DNA from: Candidatus Obscuribacterales bacterium | Lineage (GTDB): Bacteria; Cyanobacteriota; Vampirovibrionia; Obscuribacterales; Obscuribacteraceae | DNA length: 64,000 bases | Assembly: GCA_021732085.1 (NCBI GenBank) | Contig: JAKFVQ010000009.1 | Location: 1 to 64,000, forward strand | Reading direction: 5' to 3' | Shown here: positions 8,160-16,760 of the stretch, in pieces | Numbering within the stretch: position 1 is the first letter of the stretch | How the letters are laid out: each line of letters starts with the position of its first letter | Translations under genes and position numbers: made by a program | The notes under the pieces: model-generated | The model's input: only the letters and a program-made list of their open reading frames with translations | The model's database searches: none | Told to the model about the DNA's origin: nothing

Positions 8160-8711
8160 ATGGCTGAAAATTTCATTGAACGTCTTGCTGAAGAAGGAAA
8201 AAAACAATTCAAGAACATCGACATCGATAAGAACGGCTTTCTAAATATACTCGAACTAAAGTTCGCAGCTGATCAAAATCAAAAGAATAATGTCGCGGAT
8301 ATACTCAACGCACCGTCATTTCTGGCATCGAAATACAATGATGTGATCGACTTTCAAGACGACAACATCTACTTAGGCAAAACTGCTGATACCAAACGGA
8401 ACAACTACGGACTATCGCTAGATGATTTGCAGGCGATGAGTTTGTTATCAACAGGGAAGAAGGACGATCTAATTCGCAAAGCAGGACGATACGGTGCCGG
8501 CGTAGGTGCTGGCCTCGGCGGAATCGCCGGAATCAGCGCCTTCACATTTATGACCATAGGCGAGGTAGCTGGACCCCTTCCAGTGCTCGCATTTATAGGC
8601 GCTCCAATAGCGGGTGGAATCGCTGGCTACATAGTGGAAAAATCCAGAGCGAAAAATTACTTTGCGGACAAGGAACGCATTGTGAAATCGTACTTCCTGA
8701 AATCGGCATAG
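8160..8711 (+). CDS. EF-hand-like protein with C-terminal glycine-zipper membrane segment
   Basis: A small protein of about 183 residues, starting at ATG 8160 behind GAAGGG (a GTG at 8142 is in frame). Residues about 18-32 contain one EF-hand-like loop, DIDKNGFLNILEL. Residues about 105-165 are Gly/Ala-rich with GAGVGAGLGGIAG and APIAGGIAGYI, a glycine-zipper type segment able to insert in a membrane. The C-terminus is basic. No family name can be given. It interrupts the heme genes hemD and hemB; its part in that pathway, if any, is unknown. Confidence 0.65.
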   Translation: MAENFIERLAEEGKKQFKNIDIDKNGFLNILELKFAADQNQKNNVADILNAPSFLASKYNDVIDFQDDNIYLGKTADTKRNNYGLSLDDLQAMSLLSTGKKDDLIRKAGRYGAGVGAGLGGIAGISAFTFMTIGEVAGPLPVLAFIGAPIAGGIAGYIVEKSRAKNYFADKERIVKSYFLKSA

Positions 8712-8811
8712 CGCACTTCGTTTTATCCGGTCGAGCTGGCTCATCTGGCTGATTAAATCTCTGACAGAATAGCAACAACTCAGGCACTGAGGGCACCTTC
8801 AAAGATATAGT

Positions 8812-8886
8812 ATGGATATTTCCGCCTTACTGGCGCGGAATCTACCTTTCAGGACCCTTTCCTGTCACAAACCGGAGAATATCCAT
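8812..8886 (+). promoter_or_regulatory. hemB leader hairpin occluding the ribosome site and start codon
   Basis: ATGGATATTTCCG (8812-8824) pairs with CGGA-G-AATATCCAT (8873-8886, one bulged G), giving a 13-bp stem. The 3' arm contains the GGAG ribosome-binding site (8874-8877) and the AT of the hemB start codon (8885-8887). An inner hairpin CAGGA/TCCTG sits in the loop. When folded, this would block translation initiation; the trigger is unknown. Confidence 0.7.
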
Positions 8887-9916
8887 GTCCCCTGCGACAA
8901 CCAAAGAGCCGAGCCCAACGCGTTCTTCGTTGGGCTCCAGTACCGAATCGCAAAGCAATATGCGACCGCGCCGCACACGTTCGAGTGCAAATCTGCGCGC
9001 AATGGTCCGCGAAACGCACATCAGGCTCGAAAAACTAATCTATCCAATGTTCGTTGTAGAAGGGAAAGGCTTTAAGAAGCCGATTTCGTCCATGCCCAAC
9101 ATCCACCAGCAAAGCATTGATGAGATTCTCAAAGAAGTCGAGCAGGTTGCCGAAGCCGGTCTGAAGTCGGTAATCCTGTTTGGAATTCCCGAGCACAAGG
9201 ATACTGAAGCCTCAGGTGCATGGAAAAGCGATGGAATCGTTCAAAAAGCAACCCGGGAAATCAAGAAACACTTCCCGGAGCTGCTCGTAGTTGCCGATAC
9301 ATGCCTATGCGAATACATGAGCCACGGGCATTGCGGCATAGTCGAAGGCGGCAAAATCCTCAACGACAAGAGCGTCGAAATTCTTTGCAAAGCCGCACTC
9401 TCACAAGCCGAAGCAGGCGCAGACATTATTGCGCCGTCCGACATGATGGACCACCGCATTGGCGCCATTCGCCACACACTGGACGCTAACGGCTTCGACG
9501 AAATTCCGATCATGGCATACAGCGCCAAGTTCGCCAGCGCCTTCTACGGACCATTCCGGGAGGCTGCCGAATCAGCGCCGCAATTCGGCGACCGCACCAG
9601 CTATCAGATGGATCCCCCAAATATCCGTGAAGCATTGCGCGAAATTGAGCTTGATATCGAGGAAGGCGCCGACATCGTCATGGTGAAACCTGCGCTGCCT
9701 TATTTGGACGTAATTGCTCGTGCCAGAGAGATTACCAAGCTGCCAATTGCGGCATATAATGTCTCAGGAGAATATTCAATGGTCAAAGCAGCCGCCGCAA
9801 ACGGCTGGATAGACGAGAGAAGAGTTGTGCTAGAAGCCCTAACCGGCATATTCCGCGCCGGTGCCGACATAGTGATCACCTACCACGCTCGAGACTTAGC
9901 CACATGGCTGTCTTAA
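8885..9916 (+). CDS. hemB: Delta-aminolevulinic acid dehydratase (porphobilinogen synthase), zinc type
   Basis: Condenses two 5-aminolevulinates to porphobilinogen. The 343-residue protein has the two active-site lysines in [15 protein letters not shown] (K215) and [10 protein letters not shown] (K268). The metal loop [14 protein letters not shown] carries C140, C142 and C150, i.e. the zinc-binding rather than the magnesium type. The first 35 residues are Ser/Arg-rich and precede the usual RxRRTRxSxxLRxMVRET start. ATG 8885 follows GGAG and is embedded in the leader hairpin. It is separated from hemACD only by the EF-hand gene. Confidence 0.97.
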   Translation: MSPATTKEPSPTRSSLGSSTESQSNMRPRRTRSSANLRAMVRETHIRLEKLIYPMFVVEGKGFKKPISSMPNIHQQSIDEILKEVEQVAEAGLKSVILFGIPEHKDTEASGAWKSDGIVQKATREIKKHFPELLVVADTCLCEYMSHGHCGIVEGGKILNDKSVEILCKAALSQAEAGADIIAPSDMMDHRIGAIRHTLDANGFDEIPIMAYSAKFASAFYGPFREAAESAPQFGDRTSYQMDPPNIREALREIELDIEEGADIVMVKPALPYLDVIARAREITKLPIAAYNVSGEYSMVKAAAANGWIDERRVVLEALTGIFRAGADIVITYHARDLATWLS

Positions 9917-9948
9917 GCGGGGTATTTTTCATTGAGGAAATGCAATAA

Positions 9949-10413
9949 ATGAAAACCAGCACTCAGTATCAAATCAGCTTCGCAAACGCGTTCGCCGATC
10001 TCTATTTGGATAAGGAGAATGGCGAAGTAGCTCTCGATTTGAGAAGGCAGGAGATCACAATTTATTTGAATCAGACGCAGTATCAAGCGCTGGTTTTGCT
10101 CGTGCAACAGAGTCTCGAGGACGAAGAATTTCTCGAATATTTGAACTGGCAGAAAGACCCGCTTCAATGCGACGAGAATCGGATCTTCGAAATCTGCGGT
10201 CCTGACCACATGGTCTGCATGGCTTGCACGCCGAGCTATGAGCGCGTGAAATTGACTTATGAGATTGGAGTTGCCGTAGACCTCTCGTTTGCGGATTATC
10301 AGGGTTTGGCGAGTTTGCTGAAAGAAGCACAGGCCGATCTTGAGTGGCGCAGAGAATTGCTCAAGTGGAATATGCAGGATCAGGGACCTGATTTTGCAGC
10401 CGGCAACGATTAG
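9949..10413 (+). CDS. Uncharacterised 154-residue protein
   Basis: An acidic soluble protein starting at ATG 9949, 32 bp after hemB and preceded by GAGGA. It alternates short strands and amphipathic helices (VALDLRRQEITIYLNQTQYQAL and LSFADYQGLASLLKEAQADLEWR look like two copies of the same strand-helix unit). Two Cys lie in MVCMACTP near the middle. No domain is recognised. Proximity to hemB suggests co-transcription but not a function. Confidence 0.6.
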   Translation: MKTSTQYQISFANAFADLYLDKENGEVALDLRRQEITIYLNQTQYQALVLLVQQSLEDEEFLEYLNWQKDPLQCDENRIFEICGPDHMVCMACTPSYERVKLTYEIGVAVDLSFADYQGLASLLKEAQADLEWRRELLKWNMQDQGPDFAAGND

Positions 10414-10431
10414 CCAATAGCTGCAATAGGA

Positions 10432-10643
10432 GCCGGTGAGACGCCGGCGGTACCAGGATCGCTGCATAGATGAACGCAACATTTGAGCGAGAGCATTAGC
10501 GACGCCACTAGAAGTGCGCGCACGAAATACCAATGACCGCACAATGCAAAAGATGCTTACGCTCCTGAGACGCGGAACAAGCGCGCAAGACGCGCGTGAT
10601 CCCATAGCTACAACATAAGCACGCAGGATGCGTGCGCTCCCAC
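10432..10643. repeat. Cluster of 7-3-7 palindromic repeat elements
   Basis: Several members of a dispersed palindrome family lie here. 10432-10455 is GCCGGTG-AGA-CGCCGGC followed by GGTACCA. 10581-10605 is GCGCGCA-AGA-CGCGCGT then GATCCCAT. 10619-10643 is GCACGCA-GGA-TGCGTGC then GCTCCCAC. A decayed copy lies near 10546-10566. Arms differ between copies but mostly keep pairing, and the 3' tail is similar. No gene occupies this gap. Confidence 0.75.
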
Positions 10644-10676
10644 AGCGGTTTCCCAAAGAAGAATTGGAATGCGTCG

Positions 10677-11702
10677 CTACTTAGTTGCCACCATAATTGG
10701 TGCGTCATCGTCGCGCCAGTTTTGCAATTTCAGTCGAGTCGGATTCTTGAATCCTTCGTTAGTTAGCATATCGGAAAGCTCTTTAACGCTGAAGATACAG
10801 CCATGCTGCGTCATGATTAGCATATTGACTGCGAACAACTGTGCTGACGGCGGTCCGCTGTAATCGTCGTAACCGATCATTTCGGCGATCACGATCTTCC
10901 CATTTGGACGCAATGCTCGATAGCATTCCTTCAACAGCGCGGCGGACTCTTCCATCCCTTCGCTGTGCAAAATATGCCCGAGGAAAATCACATCATACTT
11001 ATCCGATTCGATTTTGCAATTGCGCCATCCACCCTCTATATATGAATACTGCGCGTCCACGCCCTCGCGCTCAGCAAATTCTCTGGTGACCTTCAACACC
11101 GCTGGAAAATCCAAGGCGTCAACATGAACGTTCTTATTCTGTTGCGCAAGTGGAATACTCCAAACTCCACTGCCGGCTGCAATATCCAAAGCGCGACTAC
11201 CGGCGGGCAGCTCATTCAACTTCAACTGAGAAACAACATCGTGCGCGGTGCTGTAGCTAAGCGGAAATATTCCAGCCGCCAACTTCGGAAAGAAATCTTC
11301 CGCATGTGCTTGCTGGTTAACTGCGGACGCCGGCTTACCGGTGCGAATTGTTTCGGGCAAGTTCTTCCAAAATTCCGCAACGTGATCGTGCGCCACAAAT
11401 CCTCCAATATATAGAGGACTGCTTTTCACCAAATAATTCTGGCTCAACTCGTTCAGTTGATATCTGCCATCCTTCTTTAATAAGAATCCGAGCGAGCAAA
11501 GCGCATTTAACAACACCTCTGTTGCATGCGTGTCGGCGTCAAGTGCTTTTGCAACGGCGGTGGCATCCTGTGCGCCTGCCGCCATTTTCGAGAAAACATC
11601 GAGCTCAACTGCGCTTTGCAAAACCTGCACAGCCCAGCGCCCATGTAGAATCTGGAAAATGTGCTGCGGTGGACAAATTGCTTTCATTTGGAGAGTGGCC
11701 AT
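10677..11702 (-). CDS. Class-2 SAM-dependent O-methyltransferase (acetylserotonin-OMT/CrtF/BchU-like family)
   Basis: A protein of about 341 residues. The start is placed at the ATG ending at 11702, behind a GAGGAAG ribosome site. Residues about 10-90 form the winged-helix dimerisation domain (WAVQVLQSAVELDVF, LLNALCSLGFLLKKDGRYQL). The SAM domain has ALDIAAGSGVWSIPLAQ (motif I), VDALDFP and RALRPNGKIVIAEM. Relatives methylate plant-type phenolics, carotenoids (CrtF) or bacteriochlorophyll (BchU). The substrate is not predictable. It lies on the strand opposite to the heme genes. Confidence 0.85.
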   Translation of the reverse strand: MATLQMKAICPPQHIFQILHGRWAVQVLQSAVELDVFSKMAAGAQDATAVAKALDADTHATEVLLNALCSLGFLLKKDGRYQLNELSQNYLVKSSPLYIGGFVAHDHVAEFWKNLPETIRTGKPASAVNQQAHAEDFFPKLAAGIFPLSYSTAHDVVSQLKLNELPAGSRALDIAAGSGVWSIPLAQQNKNVHVDALDFPAVLKVTREFAEREGVDAQYSYIEGGWRNCKIESDKYDVIFLGHILHSEGMEESAALLKECYRALRPNGKIVIAEMIGYDDYSGPPSAQLFAVNMLIMTQHGCIFSVKELSDMLTNEGFKNPTRLKLQNWRDDDAPIMVATK

Positions 11703-11992
11703 TTTTCTTCCTCGCGCCGGGGATTCGCGATCATATCCTCTTGGGTTGCGAAGTCCCGCCAAAGCCTGGAAATTTTCAAGAAGCTACTAAAGTTGCCGAC
11801 ATCGCCTCGCCTTTTCCCGGCATGCCGATCCTACTGGCAAGCCATTCCGGCCGGATTACATTGTCAGTGGATTAAGTTTCTAAAGAGATGCAAAAGGCTT
11901 CAAGAAGCGGCAAAACGACCAGACAACCACAAACGCCTGATTATCAAGCGTTTGCTGCCTCAATGCGTCTCGTCTAACTGGCGCGGATGGGC
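11703..11992. other. Intergenic region between methyltransferase and SRP RNA
   Basis: About 290 bp holding the divergent upstream regions of the methyltransferase (minus) and the SRP RNA (plus). No gene or clear regulatory repeat seen. Confidence 0.4.
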
Positions 11993-11998
11993 TATAAT
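11993..11998 (+). promoter_or_regulatory. -10 element of the SRP RNA gene
   Basis: Consensus TATAAT in the context GGCTATAAT, about 4-7 nt upstream of the expected 5' end of the RNA. The -35 region is weak. Confidence 0.75.
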
Positions 11999-12001
11999 CC
12001 T

Positions 12002-12104
12002 AGGTACAGATCGTTGGGTGCGGCGAAGGCCAATGAACCTGGTCAGGGGGGAAACCCAGCAGCCATAAGTTGAACTCTTCGGGTGTGCTCAGCGGTCTGT
12101 ACCT
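12002..12104 (+). ncRNA. ffs: Signal recognition particle RNA, small bacterial (4.5S) type
   Basis: About 103 nt. The ends pair (AGGTACAGA at 12002-12010 with TCTGTACCT at 12096-12104). The conserved domain IV hairpin is present: TGAACCTGGTCAGG, a GGAA-type tetraloop region (GGGGGAAACCC), then the hallmark AGCAGCC followed by ATAAG. The RNA binds Ffh to target membrane and secretory proteins co-translationally. Recognition is by eye from these motifs. It lies 39 nt upstream of the MshEN-like gene. Confidence 0.9.
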
Positions 12105-12143
12105 TATTGCCTTATTGCCGATAGCGCGAAGCGGGACGAGAAA

Positions 12144-12404
12144 ATGAAAAAAGGGTCCGGTAATCAGCCTGAGACGACAGATCAAAGCACCCTTCTGGGT
12201 CAAATCTTAGTAGAGCTCGGTTATATAACTGTTTACCAGCTTGACGAATCTCTTCAGATTCAGAGAGAACAGGATGCCAAAGGTGAAGAACACCAACCGC
12301 TTGGTTCAATTTTGTTGGAACTTGGATATTGCGGGCCGAATCAACTAATTCGCGCAATTCAAGTACAGGTGGAGTATCGCAAAGCCTCCGCCCAAAAATC
12401 GTAA
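12144..12404 (+). CDS. Stand-alone MshEN-like (GspE N-terminal) domain protein
   Basis: An 86-residue protein made of two repeats, LGQILVELGYITVYQLDESLQIQ and LGSILLELGYCGPNQLIRAIQVQ, separated by about 15 residues. This LGxxLxExGxxxxxQLxxAL pattern is that of the MshEN domain at the N-terminus of type II secretion/type IV pilus ATPases, which in some members binds cyclic di-GMP. Here no ATPase follows. It may be a free c-di-GMP-responsive adaptor (inference). It lies between the SRP RNA and the degenerate kinase. Confidence 0.7.
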   Translation: MKKGSGNQPETTDQSTLLGQILVELGYITVYQLDESLQIQREQDAKGEEHQPLGSILLELGYCGPNQLIRAIQVQVEYRKASAQKS

Positions 12405-12514
12405 TTCAAAAGCTTCGATTTCACTTAAACCCAATTTCCACTAAAGGCTCTGAGGCGATAAACTTCTAGTAGCCTCCGTAGCGGTTTGGAGGTATCTGGC
12501 CGGGGTCATGTTTC

Positions 12515-14830
12515 TTGGGAGCTAAGCTCAATTTCGCCTTTATAGCGATTATCCTGGTGATGGCTCTCACCCAGGCGGGCTTTTCCATCTTTGTTGATTT
12601 CACGCGAGCACGTGACAAGGCAAAATCGCTGGTCCAACCAGCGGTCAAGAATGTCAACAGGGAGGTCATCGATCTATATGCCCGCAACAGCGAGCTTGCC
12701 AATACGATCGCCAATGATGGCAACTTCAAACAAGCTATAAATGCCAAGGACAGAGGCGCAGTGGCAGCAGCTATCAAAGCGTACTTCGATAAAGCGGGCT
12801 TTTCCGGCTACGGCACGATTATTCTAGACAACGGAATCGTCTTCTACAGCAGCGATTCGCCTTCGAAGTTTGGATATTCGACCGACCCCCAGCAAAATAA
12901 AACACTGGTCGGCTCTGCGTTGCGTGGGCAAGCTCAACAGGCCCTTTGCGTCCTTTCTGCGACCGGTACGGCTTGCTTGTCATCAGTGGTGCCCATCAGA
13001 TCGGGCAGCGCAATCCCTGCGGTTTTAGCTGTCGGCACTCCATTCGGCAATGACTTGCTTCAAGGAATGGAGAGAAAGGTCAAAGTCACAACGGAAGCCA
13101 AAGATTTCGATTTAGTGTTCTACGCAATGGATCAGGGTCGTGTTGTTGCCTGCTCGCCCAATCTACAAAATGTGCAGCCCAGTTTTCTTGGCAAGCTGAA
13201 TGCCGCACAGAATCCGAACAACATTGGTGAGACGGAAGCCGATGGAAGGCTTTGGCGCCCGATTCCAATTTGGGGTCCTCCGATTGAAGGCTCACCGCAA
13301 AAACATGCCTTCGGTCTCATCTATGTGAGCGCTCCAATTCAGAACACAACGCCAAACGCCTTCATTCTTCTGAGCCAGCTAGGCGTGGCTGCCGGTGCGG
13401 CGCTCATGCTCTCGCTGCTTTTCAGCACGGGATTGAATCAGCGTTTTAGCAATTCGATGAAATTCCTGAAGCAGCGGGCTAAGGATCTGGCAGCGAACAA
13501 ACAAGACTTGCCATCGCTGGCGGTGCTCGATGGTGATTATCTTGAACTAGCGGAAATGATGGACACGGCACTATCCAGCCCGCGCGCAATCGTGCAGAAC
13601 TTGAAGGCTGCCGTTAAAGAGCAGAACGAAGAGATAATCGAAAAGCAGCGCCAAATCGACGCGATCAATTCTCAGCTCGAAACGGTGAACAGGCAACTTT
13701 CAGCCCACAACCGCCAATCGCTGGAAGTGAGCAGCCAGATTGAAACGGCTAACAGGCAAGCGTTTCACGTGCAGCAAAAATTGGCAGCAGTAATGCAATG
13801 CTCAACAGAAGGATTTTTGATTCTCGATGCATACGGCAGTGTGCTTGATGCAAACCCCACCGTCCTCAATTGGTTGGGGATGGGCGAACGAGAAGTGGCT
13901 GGGCGCCTATGCTTTGACTTAGTCCGTAAGCCAGGTGAGCGCAGTAATTGGGGCGTAACATTTGCGCATCCGGGAAGCGGACCCGGAGATTTGATCAATC
14001 AGTTCTTCCCAGAAGGTACTGTTTTCCACCGATATCAGGAAAAGAGCGTCGATGTGCTGATGCACTTGCAACCAGTAGTCGCGGATGAACAAATTGTGGG
14101 ATATATCATGGTTATGCGCGACAAATCGCTGCATGCCGAAGTTGCACGATTGAGAAACGAAATCGTGACGATGCTTTCTCAGGACATCCGCACTCCACTT
14201 GGTGCCGGAGAAAAGATTTGGAACCCGGTACTCAACTCCCAGCTGCAAGGAGCCTCACCTCCGCTTACGCAAAACCTTCTTGAACTGCATAAGATTTATT
14301 TACAGATGATCGGTGTTGTCGATAGCTACCTGATGATTTACGGTGGCTTTGTGCCACCACAAGAGGATCAAACTCCGCGCGAACAAGTTGCTGTTACACG
14401 ATTGATTGGTGAATGCCTTGAGGCTGTTTCGCAACAGGCACGCCAGGCGCAGATCATGCTGGATTACAAAACCGTGACAGGCTTGCCGACAACTGCAATC
14501 CACAAAGAAGTTGCACAAGATTTGATACTAAAGTTGCTACAGAAGATGATCAGCGTCACCGCACCTGGTGGCAGAGTGCGCGCAGAGACAACGGTTAAGG
14601 GCAAAGAGATCCGCCTGATTATTTCCAGTTCTGGTCCGGCTCTGCAGCAAATGGAAATCGAAGAGATGTTTGTCGGATTTATCGACGGGAAGCATACTGA
14701 GGATACATACCAGGAGCGTCTATCCCTTTATTTGGCGCGCAGCAATGCGGAGAGACTTGGCGGACGCATATGGGCGGAATCTGAAGCCGGGCGCGGAACC
14801 GCGATTTTCTTGACGCTGCCTGTACACTAA
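12515..14830 (+). CDS. Membrane sensor with PAS and degenerate histidine-kinase core (pseudokinase)
   Basis: A 771-residue protein. TM1 is at residues about 5-25, an extracytoplasmic sensor (Cache-like size and layout) at 30-275, TM2 at about 280-305, a Gln/Asn-rich coiled coil at 365-420 and a PAS domain at about 420-530. The H-box reads MLSQDIRTPL, with Gln 556 exactly where histidine kinases have the phosphorylated His. The ATP domain keeps LGGRIWAESEAGRGTAIFLTLP but the N-box reads LLQKMISVTAPGG without the usual Asn. The start is a TTG at 12515; no in-frame ATG lies nearby. Upstream is the MshEN-like gene. It probably cannot autophosphorylate. Confidence 0.8.
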   Translation: MGAKLNFAFIAIILVMALTQAGFSIFVDFTRARDKAKSLVQPAVKNVNREVIDLYARNSELANTIANDGNFKQAINAKDRGAVAAAIKAYFDKAGFSGYGTIILDNGIVFYSSDSPSKFGYSTDPQQNKTLVGSALRGQAQQALCVLSATGTACLSSVVPIRSGSAIPAVLAVGTPFGNDLLQGMERKVKVTTEAKDFDLVFYAMDQGRVVACSPNLQNVQPSFLGKLNAAQNPNNIGETEADGRLWRPIPIWGPPIEGSPQKHAFGLIYVSAPIQNTTPNAFILLSQLGVAAGAALMLSLLFSTGLNQRFSNSMKFLKQRAKDLAANKQDLPSLAVLDGDYLELAEMMDTALSSPRAIVQNLKAAVKEQNEEIIEKQRQIDAINSQLETVNRQLSAHNRQSLEVSSQIETANRQAFHVQQKLAAVMQCSTEGFLILDAYGSVLDANPTVLNWLGMGEREVAGRLCFDLVRKPGERSNWGVTFAHPGSGPGDLINQFFPEGTVFHRYQEKSVDVLMHLQPVVADEQIVGYIMVMRDKSLHAEVARLRNEIVTMLSQDIRTPLGAGEKIWNPVLNSQLQGASPPLTQNLLELHKIYLQMIGVVDSYLMIYGGFVPPQEDQTPREQVAVTRLIGECLEAVSQQARQAQIMLDYKTVTGLPTTAIHKEVAQDLILKLLQKMISVTAPGGRVRAETTVKGKEIRLIISSSGPALQQMEIEEMFVGFIDGKHTEDTYQERLSLYLARSNAERLGGRIWAESEAGRGTAIFLTLPVH

Positions 14831-14905
14831 ATGGAATGCTGAACCGAACATAAATGAATTAGCGGAGACATCCGCAAGCAATCGAAAACAACGAAGGAAT
14901 CACGC

Positions 14906-15373
14906 ATGAAACCCTTTACCAGCCAATCTTCTAAGGGTACCCTGCTGATCAAATGCATTAAACACAACTCTGCCGAATACAAAGATACGGTTGCGCTGCG
15001 TGATGTAGTCTTGCGCAAACCTCTCGGGCTTGATTTTGATCCCAGCGATCTCGACAAAGAATCCAATTCAATTCATGTTGCGTGCTATCTAAACGATGCG
15101 CTTGCGGGTTGCCTGATACTGCAACCAGACGATCAGCGCGGACTCAAGATGCGCCAGGTGGCCGTTTCCCCTGAATGTCAGGGAACTGGCATCGGCAAAG
15201 CGATGGTCCGCTACTCAGAACAATACGCTCGCGAAAATGGCTACAACAAAATCCACATGCACGCCCGCGACACAGCCGTTCCGTTCTACGTGGGACTTGG
15301 ATACAGCATCGAAGGCGAACCATTTGAAGAAGTTACAATCCCTCACCGGCATATGTTTAAAGTGCTAGTCTAG
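14906..15373 (+). CDS. GNAT-family N-acetyltransferase
   Basis: A 155-residue single-domain acetyltransferase starting at ATG 14906 behind AAGGA. The acetyl-CoA-binding motif A is VSPECQGTGIGKAMVRYSEQYAREN, preceded by strand MRQVAV, and the C-terminal strand is HARDTAVPFYVGLGYSIEG. The region before motif A resembles the ElaA/YitI-like group. Acceptor substrate unknown. It stands 75 bp after the degenerate kinase and may share its transcript. Confidence 0.85.
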   Translation: MKPFTSQSSKGTLLIKCIKHNSAEYKDTVALRDVVLRKPLGLDFDPSDLDKESNSIHVACYLNDALAGCLILQPDDQRGLKMRQVAVSPECQGTGIGKAMVRYSEQYARENGYNKIHMHARDTAVPFYVGLGYSIEGEPFEEVTIPHRHMFKVLV

Positions 15374-15513
15374 ATTGACAGTCGCAATAACTTCGCGGAC
15401 AAAAGCATTCACTTTTCTTTCAATCCTAGCAGCCGCACTTCCATTGCAACAGACGCATGCAGGCGTCCCGCTTGCACCGCTACAGAAGTATGCAAAATCG
15501 TCCGCATCCAAAA

Positions 15514-16548
15514 CTAGTTGTCTGGGCTATTGATAATATTATTCAGCTGTCCGCCGAAGCCCTGAACCGCTTTTGCACGCGAATATATTCCGCCCGACCT
15601 CGCGCCTGATGCGTCGATCGCCGTCGGGGCGGCCGATGTCGAGCCCCCACCAACATTCTGCATCGGTGTGATATGCGCGAGAATTGACTCTGCTTTCCCT
15701 TCCTCAGCAATAGCTTCCGACTTCCGATTCAATTTACGAAGCCACCCAGCATGCGACATTAACGCTTGTGCAAACTCCTTTGTCATTGGACCTTTTGCCG
15801 CACGCACGGCGGCAACCTTACGCATGGCGTATGATTCTCCATCGGCAGTCTTTCCTTGTGCCGACGATATGTCCTCGAGCAGGGAAAGGGTGCTAACAGC
15901 CATTGTGGATGAGCTGTACTTTTCAGCGAGAGGCAAAATCTCCTTCAACAACTTCTCAGCTTGAGAGTAATTCTTCTGAGAGAATGCTTCGCTCGCCGAC
16001 TTAAATCCGGCTGACCATGTTGAGGAATCTTTCTGCGCAGCCGCCTTCGGATCGGCGCCCGATGAAGAGGAAGAAGAAGCAGCAGTAGAAACAGTGGAAG
16101 CAGAACTTGCATCATTCTTCACTTCCGCAAGCGAGAACTTTTTCTCTAGCTCAGCAGCTTGATCAGCACTACCTTTCTGCTTAAGAAACTGCGCATAATC
16201 TGTCAAAGCGCTGCGTTCAGCGTCACTGAGATTGCTTGCCGATGCCACGCTTTCAATCTTCTTATATAGTTCGTGCGCTTGCTCCGGCCTATTTGAATCA
16301 GCATACAATTTCGCCAGACCTGCAACACTCTGCACATATCGCGGTCCACTAGCGCCAGATACTTCGAGCGACTTCTTCCAATATTGTTCGGCGCCTGCAA
16401 AATCTTTCTTGCTTGAAGCATCAACGGCAGCTTCCTTCAGCTGTCCCCAAGACTGCGCAAAGGTTGGATGTGAAAAAACTACGGCAGTTGACATAAGAAA
16501 GAACGCGAATGAAATCTTGATTCGTCTCGCAACATTTCTTTGAAACAT
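15514..16548 (-). CDS. Exported TPR-repeat protein
   Basis: A 344-residue protein with a signal peptide (KISFAFFLMSTAVVFSHPTFAQ). Two TPR clusters at about residues 35-125 (KKDFAGAEQYWKKSLEVS, AGLAKLYADSNRPEQAHELYKKI) and 185-280 (KNYSQAEKLLKEILPLAEKY) flank a Ser/Ala-rich linker at about 150-180 (SSASTVSTAASSSSSSGAD). TPRs bind other proteins; no enzyme domain is seen. It diverges from the coiled-coil gene at 16761 across a 212-bp promoter region. Confidence 0.75.
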   Translation of the reverse strand: MFQRNVARRIKISFAFFLMSTAVVFSHPTFAQSWGQLKEAAVDASSKKDFAGAEQYWKKSLEVSGASGPRYVQSVAGLAKLYADSNRPEQAHELYKKIESVASASNLSDAERSALTDYAQFLKQKGSADQAAELEKKFSLAEVKNDASSASTVSTAASSSSSSGADPKAAAQKDSSTWSAGFKSASEAFSQKNYSQAEKLLKEILPLAEKYSSSTMAVSTLSLLEDISSAQGKTADGESYAMRKVAAVRAAKGPMTKEFAQALMSHAGWLRKLNRKSEAIAEEGKAESILAHITPMQNVGGGSTSAAPTAIDASGARSGGIYSRAKAVQGFGGQLNNIINSPDN

Positions 16549-16638
16549 GCTTCCTCCAGCAAAGGCTTCATCTATTTAGCTATTCCCAGAAATCCCTCGC
16601 CCATACCGGCTTTTCGGACACGAATCAAAAGCACGGCG

Positions 16639-16686
16639 GCCCATGGGCTTTGGGAATTACACCCCTAAGACCGGGCCGAGTGTAAT
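16639..16686. promoter_or_regulatory. Palindromes in the divergent promoter region
   Basis: GCCCATGGGC (16639-16648) is a perfect 10-bp palindrome. ATTACAC (16656-16662) and GTGTAAT (16680-16686) form a 7-bp inverted repeat with a 17-nt spacer. Both lie midway between two divergent genes and could be operators for either. Confidence 0.4.
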
Positions 16687-16760
16687 AATCCCCCTTCCTT
16701 TATGTTCAGCGCTGGATTAACGTGCTGCTGCTGGATGGGGTTAGATATAGGTAGGTAAAA

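Noticed and set aside
12515..14830. Functional sensor histidine kinase
   Set aside because: The phospho-acceptor His is Gln and the N-box Asn is missing, so a normal kinase call is not supported.
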